A stretch of 12,315 bases of DNA, taken from NCBI GenBank assembly GCA_015657535.1, contig JADHZB010000769.1:1-12315 (forward strand), written 5' to 3'. This document shows, in pieces, positions 7,853 to 12,315 of the stretch. The position numbers and the translations under genes were made by a program. How positions within the stretch are numbered: position 1 is the first letter of the stretch; each line of letters starts with the position of its first letter. Origin of the DNA: Nephromyces sp. MM_2019. Taxonomy: Eukaryota > Apicomplexa > Aconoidasida > Nephromycida. Below the pieces are notes generated by a model that was not told where the DNA came from, did not search any database, and worked only from the letters and a program-made list of their open reading frames with translations.

Positions 7853-10122
7853 TCATGATTTCAAAAAACTTCTATAGATGCACGTTAAGCAGAGGAGTAT
7901 CTGAAGCTGCTTCGATCTTTCTAGCTGCCATGGTAGCAGGCGATTACTAACACACTCTGTGAAAGCTGTGATATACGGTAAAAACACACAAGGGGTGTCT
8001 TGAGTGGAAAGATAGTTAATGTGCCACTGAATCTTCTCCCTCATGCGCTTTTGATCATTTGTGGTAGAAGAACCCCCCTCTTGGGTAAGCAGAGGAACGC
8101 AATTTATCATAAAATCATGTAGGAAACGGCCACACATATACCTCAACAAAATTACCCCGGAAACATCAAGTAAATCTTCTGTGCGAGAGTGGTTCGCATC
8201 GTGGCTCAGGTCTGATAATGAACCATCAAATCTAGGTATGTCTTCACTGCTATCAGCAAAAACTACAGTTTCTACTGGAGAAGCGCTAGGAAAAGAATGG
8301 GGTGGGGAAGTTGCTGCAGATGAAGATGCGGCGCACAATGATTGAGAAGAAGATCCGCTAAAATCGGCATCATTAAGCGCACCTGCTCCGCGATGATGCA
8401 AAATTTTCGACTTCTTTGCAGAAGATGAGCTCATCGCTTTGCTTCGCCTGGTAGAATAATGTGAGTTGCTGTCTTCCCCTTCTATGCTACAGCCTTTAAC
8501 CAATTCATTAGTAGACAAATTTCTGGTCTGACCCTTGTGTTTTGGCGACCCCGCAGAACTGTTCAGGCTATTTGATTCATTGGTACCTTTGCTTCCTCCG
8601 CGATGGTTACCAGTTGCGGGGGCATCGTTGGGTTTCAATCGCTTACCTGACAATGTCTGAGGGGTCTCAGGTAGAAAAGACTCTTCCTTCTTCCTTGGAG
8701 TCCTTGTGGCCTTCTTCATGCTTTGCACCCCTACAGCAATGGGTGATGCACGGGACTTTAAAGTTACCGCGTCGTTTTGAGTGCGTTTAACGTCATTCAG
8801 TGAGGCTACATTAGCGGTATCTAGCGATTCTTCCTTATTCAAAGAAGGAGAAGGCTTCTTACTAGGATTGCAAAGGCTAAGAGTATCTACCGTTTCTCTC
8901 GAATTATGAGGTTCTCCTATATTCTTAAGCGCGACGCTAGAATCCATACAAGGTGACCACTTGGTGGTATCATTTTTCGCTGAGTTAACGGAGGCTTTCT
9001 TGTGACTAGCAGCTTTCTTACCTGAAAATTTTGGCTCGCATGGTTGAAGATTTGATGCCTGATCTTTGCGTAGCTTTAAAAGCTCATGAATAGCATTAGA
9101 ATTGGTGCAAAAGTTAGATGAGGTCTGTGAGATATCTCCGGCAAGGGATGAGGAAGGGTGCGATGTGTGTGCAGCTCCTTGTTTTTGTGGGATCACGGTT
9201 GAAGAAGAAAGAGAATACCGGGGAGATAAGGGGGATGGATCAACATCTGCATATACCTCAGCAGGAGAGCCAGTAGAAGAGGACGGCAAAAATTGAGCAT
9301 GGCCCTCGCATGTTGATTCGAGTTGCTCATCAGATGCAAAAGTCTCAATCAAAGAGGAAGCTGACTCGATACGAGTAGAAGAAGATGCAGCTGATGAACT
9401 ACCTACCGAATAGATGGAAAGCTCATCACAAGGCGCAAGACATATGTGCGGCATTCCCGATGATACTTGATACTTGCTGGTTTTGTGTAATTTAACGGTT
9501 CGCCTCAAAGGTTGCTTTACTTTTTGAAGCTTCTCTTCTTTAGTTTTGAGGAAACTTCGGCTCTCGGAGGAAGAAGAAGAAGAAGGCAGCGGTGACGAAG
9601 ATGAAGGTACAGGTGACGAAGAAGAAGAAGAAGAAGGCAGCGTTGACGAAGATGAAGGTACAGGTGACGAAGGAGAAGCAGAAGAATAAGAAAAACCAGG
9701 AGAAGATGAAGGAAGACCATTTAAAGACGAAAAAGAAGCAGCACCTTCTTCATTTTGATGAATGCCCTTATGAAAGTCAAAGTTGCTGACTTGTTGCTCA
9801 AACTTTGAATCATCCAAGAAGCTTGAAGAAGGAGTTTTATCGATTTCTCCAGGCTTTGTGGATGGAGCTCCCTGCTGAAAAAAATTAAAATTGTCCCCAC
9901 CTTCTTCAAGCAAAGCATCAGGCAAGAAGTACTCTTCACGGATTTCGTCATTGTTGGTAGTATCATCATCGTTTCTGGCTGAGTTTAGCCCACAGTGACT
10001 ATTCTGAGAATCTTGCAACAAGAAGAGGGAATTCATCAAAGCACGGGCTCCTCTAGTCATTATCCTATCAAGTTTATACGAACGAGTGGATGAAAGCTCT
10101 GAAGAAACGCTGGGAGTCTGAT
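7853..10122 (-). CDS. Gene 2, large 3' exon (755 full residues)
   Basis: The frame is open upstream of the first Met (10060) for 20 more codons, to a strong acceptor, so that Met is probably internal. Counting from it: acidic Asn/Asp-rich start (residues 30-55); Pro-Ser tract at about 127-167; Ser-rich patches to about 300; a Lys/Ser-rich middle with RTPRKK near 451-456, a perfect S/T-P-x-K/R type CDK consensus; SAKKSKILHHR near 575; and a folded-looking C-terminus (628-735) starting EDLLDVSGVILLRYMCGRFL, with Trp in QWHINYL and LPWQL and ending in a Leu-rich LQILLCLTCIYRSFLKS helix. Cys is frequent only in that last part. Without the upstream exons the Met at 10060 would give 735 residues. 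Confidence 0.75.
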
Positions 10123-11503
10123 CTGGAGAAAAACCTATTCAAACAGAAGGAAAAACACACAACCAGGGATGCCAATAATCGGGAGAATTTCTTCAATGCG
10201 AAAATCAAAGAGACACCGAAGGAAACACACACATTTAGACATGAAGGTAGTAATAAAATACATTTTAAAGACATGAAAAAAAAGATGCATCAAAGGAAAA
10301 AAACCCACATATATCCACATTTATAGCAAAAACTGATTGAAGCATAAGATTTGCTCGCAAACTCTAAGACATACTCGTTTAGTGGCCTCAAAGAGTGGAA
10401 AAAAATAGGATAAAGCATGAAATAGGAGCTTAAAGTAGCAGAAATTCAGATCGTCTGCTATTCCCCACTAGCAGATGTAGCAGAAGCAGCAAAAAAAGGG
10501 CAAAAAAAGGGCAAAAAAAGGGCAAAAAAAGGGCAAAAAAAGGGCAAAAAAAGGGCAAAAAAAGGGCAAAAAAAGGGCAAAAAAAGGGCAAAAAAAGCAC
10601 TGTGGAACAATGGGCGGATTAAAAAAACATTTAGCTGCATTTAATTACCAGCATCGCATGATAAAATCGGCTAAGATAATGAAATTTAAAAAAAAGAAAC
10701 TTTGTAGATGTAAACGAAATGAACCTCCTTTTGAAGCTATTCTTCAAAAAAAAAAAACGGAAAAACCAGGAAAAGAAACAAAATACGCGAAAATATACCA
10801 AATAAACAAAGCAAAAAGCAATGAAAGGCGTAAAAATGCTGAAGAAACAAAGGAAAAGTGGTTTTCAGAGAATTTTTCTCGAAAAAACTAACTGAAAATC
10901 TGATAAGTAAAAGTAAGCACACAAGTTAGAACGATTTGGAGGAATGAGAAGCTCAGAGAAGGGTGCTATGCAAAAACTGATTGAAAAACACACTTTCTAA
11001 ACCATTAGTGACACTCTCTTATCAAGTGAAAGTTGGTAATACTTTAATATCCAGAGAGATCAGAAGGGCAAAATTTTCCGCACACAAAACAAGCACTTAC
11101 TAAAAAGCTGCTCTGAGCTATCCAATGAAAGCGGATTGCGGGGGGGAGTCTCATTATCTTTAACTGATAAAGCTTCCTGCGCAGCACTAGGAAAATGAGT
11201 AGTGTTCCTACTTTTTTCTCTTTTTATGCCGATAGAAGAGGGAGCTTCACGTTTAATACTTCCTTGAAGCACTCCTTTCGAGCCTTCTCTAGTATTGTCT
11301 TCATCTCTCGAAAGGCTGCACACACACATATATCAGACGTTCGGATGTGTAAAAGTGAGGTGTACGTACACTGCCTGCAGCTGGCAGGAACAAACCGTAG
11401 AAATAACGAAAAACTCGATTTTCTCAGCAACTTATCAAGTTAAATCACACCATGAGGGTGAGGCTGGTGTGTGTTACCCAAAGAGTAGAGGGTTTTGAGT
11501 TTG
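7853..11503 (-). CDS. Ser-rich nuclear-type protein of unknown function (spliced, 5' end not in window)
   Basis: Minus-strand exons 11503-11478 (tentative), 11315-11101 and 10122-7853 join in frame to 836 residues plus TGA at 7855-7853. The large exon is continuously open; the 215-nt exon has a strong donor GTAAGT (11100-11095) and its single left-over base is completed by the two bases after the GTTTTTCTCCAG acceptor (AG at 10124-10123). Most of the protein is low-complexity Ser, Asn, Lys and Pro, with S/T-P sites such as RTPRKK and SPKHK and basic patches that look like nuclear localisation signals. The last 108 residues are different: hydrophobic, probably helical, with six Cys. No known family recognised. 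A regulatory or chromatin-associated scaffold is a guess. Confidence 0.65.
9572..9679 (-). repeat. 51-bp coding tandem repeat, two copies
   Basis: Units start at 9585 and 9636 and differ by few bases. They encode a 17-residue Pro-Ser repeat (PVPSSSS...LPSSSS). The period is a multiple of three, so copy-number change would not shift the frame. Confidence 0.85.
10123..11100 (-). other. Large intron of gene 2
   Basis: 978 nt between donor GTAAGT and acceptor GTTTTTCTCCAG, A-rich on the plus strand. Plus-strand open frames here (10090-10326, 10610-10891) are Lys-rich because of A-richness and are not called. It contains the phased A-tract array at 10490-10597. Confidence 0.55.
10490..10597. repeat. 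11-bp tandem repeat of A7 tracts, about 10 copies
   Basis: The unit CAAAAAAAGGG repeats without error nine times from 10490, with a tenth A7 tract ending at 10596. Spacing is exactly 11 bp, close to one helical turn. Confidence 0.95.
11101..11315 (-). CDS. Gene 2, 215-nt exon
   Basis: Acceptor ATATGTGTGTGTGCAG (AG at 11317-11316), donor GTAAGT. It encodes about 71 polar residues beginning LSRDEDNTREG and including the twin words SIKREAP and GIKREKS, resembling I-K-R-E sumoylation-type sites (inference). The frame is open through the exon and phases match on both sides. Confidence 0.6.
11361..11370. repeat. TGTACGTACA element, gene-2 intron copy
   Basis: The sense strand reads CAGTGTACGTACACC, sharing 13 bases with the copy at 941-953 and 12 with the palindrome at 400-423. 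It lies in the 162-nt intron between the tentative microexon and the 215-nt exon. Confidence 0.8.
11478..11503 (-). CDS. Tentative 26-nt microexon of gene 2
   Basis: Acceptor CCCTTTGTGCAG (AG at 11505-11504), donor GTAACA (from 11477). Read in phase 0 it gives QTQNPLLF and two bases that complete a Gly codon with the next exon. The exon could be longer, because the same frame is open upstream. Support is splice-site quality and phase only. Confidence 0.3.
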
Positions 11504-12315
11504 CTGCACAAAGGGAGAATGTTGAGCATGTTTTGTACAAGGAGAACAAAAGCTCAAAGAGCAATACTTTCCTACACAAGGATAGCATACTAGATAGAAT
11601 GTAAGAGAAGACACAGAGCATATGCTTAAGCGAAAGAAAGCCCGCACAAACACACACACACACACACACTCATAGCTAGCAAGTGTCTGAACACACCAGG
11701 AAAGCGTACATACGCGTCGTTTATGCACTACATGATGGCAGGCTAGATCCCAGCAAAGGCCAAATTAAGATGATTCAACGGCAGTAAAGCATGCAGTGAA
11801 ACGTATACGCACACCAAAAATTTGTGTGCTGACGCAACCATGAACTGACACGCATAAAGTAAGGGAAGCGAAACAAAGCACACGCACTCAAGGATATGAT
11901 ATTTAAAACATAAGCAAGGATAAGCACACGCGCATAAATCGGCATGCATAAACTAACGAGTACATACGATTAAACTCCTATATAAGGATTAGCATGCGAA
12001 ATGAATTCAGGCAGATACTGGCAAGTTAGCAAGGAAATATACACTGACACACAGAAGCATACTATAACCCAAATAAGCCTGGTAAATCATATACACACAC
12101 AAATGATCAACTTAAAATGCAGATAAGCATGTCAACAGATATACACACAAAAGCATGCCAAAATACACGCACAAAAGAGCACACTAGAAACAACATAAGC
12201 CTGCTATGATATACACGCACAGAAGAGCACACTAAGACCCGCAAAAGCATGCCAAAATACACGCACAAAAGAGCACACTAGAAACAACATAAGCCTGCTA
12301 TGATATACACGCACA
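11504..12315 (-). other. CA-rich region, probably a 5' intron of gene 2
   Basis: No coding signal with usable splice phases was found. CA words dominate the plus strand (TG in the gene-2 sense), as in the introns of both genes, with a (CA) run at 11650-11669. The first exon and promoter of gene 2 are probably to the right. Confidence 0.4.
12037..12315. repeat. Minisatellite of about 47 bp, with a 94-bp higher-order unit at the right edge
   Basis: ATATACAC-type words recur at 12037, 12089, 12139, 12162, 12209, 12256 and 12303; the last three steps are exactly 47 bp. From 12148 the sequence repeats at 12242 with identity to the window end (74 bp), so two different 47-bp halves form a 94-bp unit. 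Earlier copies are degenerate, and the array continues beyond the window. Confidence 0.85.

Noticed and set aside
10490..10597. Telomere-like or CRISPR-like array
   Set aside because: The 11-bp unit has no spacers, and its sequence differs from known telomeric repeats of the TTTAGGG type.
10610..10891. 93-residue plus-strand Lys-rich frame
   Set aside because: It lies in an A-rich intron, and its Lys content simply reflects AAA and AAG codons.

Overview
The window is nuclear DNA of a eukaryote. Coding blocks are split by GT-AG introns with in-register phases, intergenic and intronic DNA is A+T-rich and full of CA/TG microsatellites, and the predicted proteins carry long Glu, Ser and Lys/Arg runs. 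There are no ribosome-binding sites, operons or prokaryotic gene packing. A protist or alga is the likeliest source. The Spt6-like motifs read closest to what I remember of plant Spt6, but I cannot name a clade.

Layout. Both well-supported genes lie on the minus strand. (1) 131-3725 is the 5' part of a gene for the transcription elongation factor and histone chaperone Spt6: five phase-consistent exons giving about 647 residues, with the catalytic-like core and tandem SH2 region beyond the left edge. The recognisable Spt6 motifs sit in exons 2-5. Exon 1 adds about 472 residues, very acidic and basic in blocks, that ordinary Spt6 lacks. (2) 3726-7852 is about 4.1 kb of A+T-rich DNA with no secure gene. 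It holds three small tandem duplications, a TG-rich block at 5530-5930 and one plus-strand ORF of 139 residues at 7213-7632. (3) 7853-11503 is a second spliced minus-strand gene: a large 3' exon, a 215-nt exon and a tentative 26-nt microexon. It encodes a Ser-rich, mostly disordered, probably nuclear protein with a compact Cys-containing helical C-terminus that I do not recognise. Its start is probably beyond the right edge. (4) 11504-12315 is CA-rich and ends in a 94-bp tandem array, probably a 5' intron of gene 2.

Sequence-level oddities. Introns of both genes are TG-rich on the sense strand. A 12-bp core around TGTACGTACA occurs three times, each in an intron, once inside a perfect 24-bp palindrome. 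Ten A7 tracts repeat exactly every 11 bp inside the large gene-2 intron, which predicts strongly bent DNA. Two acceptors 18 nt apart would include or skip the conserved DGFIV motif of Spt6.

Spt6 acts on chromatin during RNA polymerase II transcription. Gene 2 has nuclear-type basic and S/T-P motifs, but nothing here links it functionally to Spt6.
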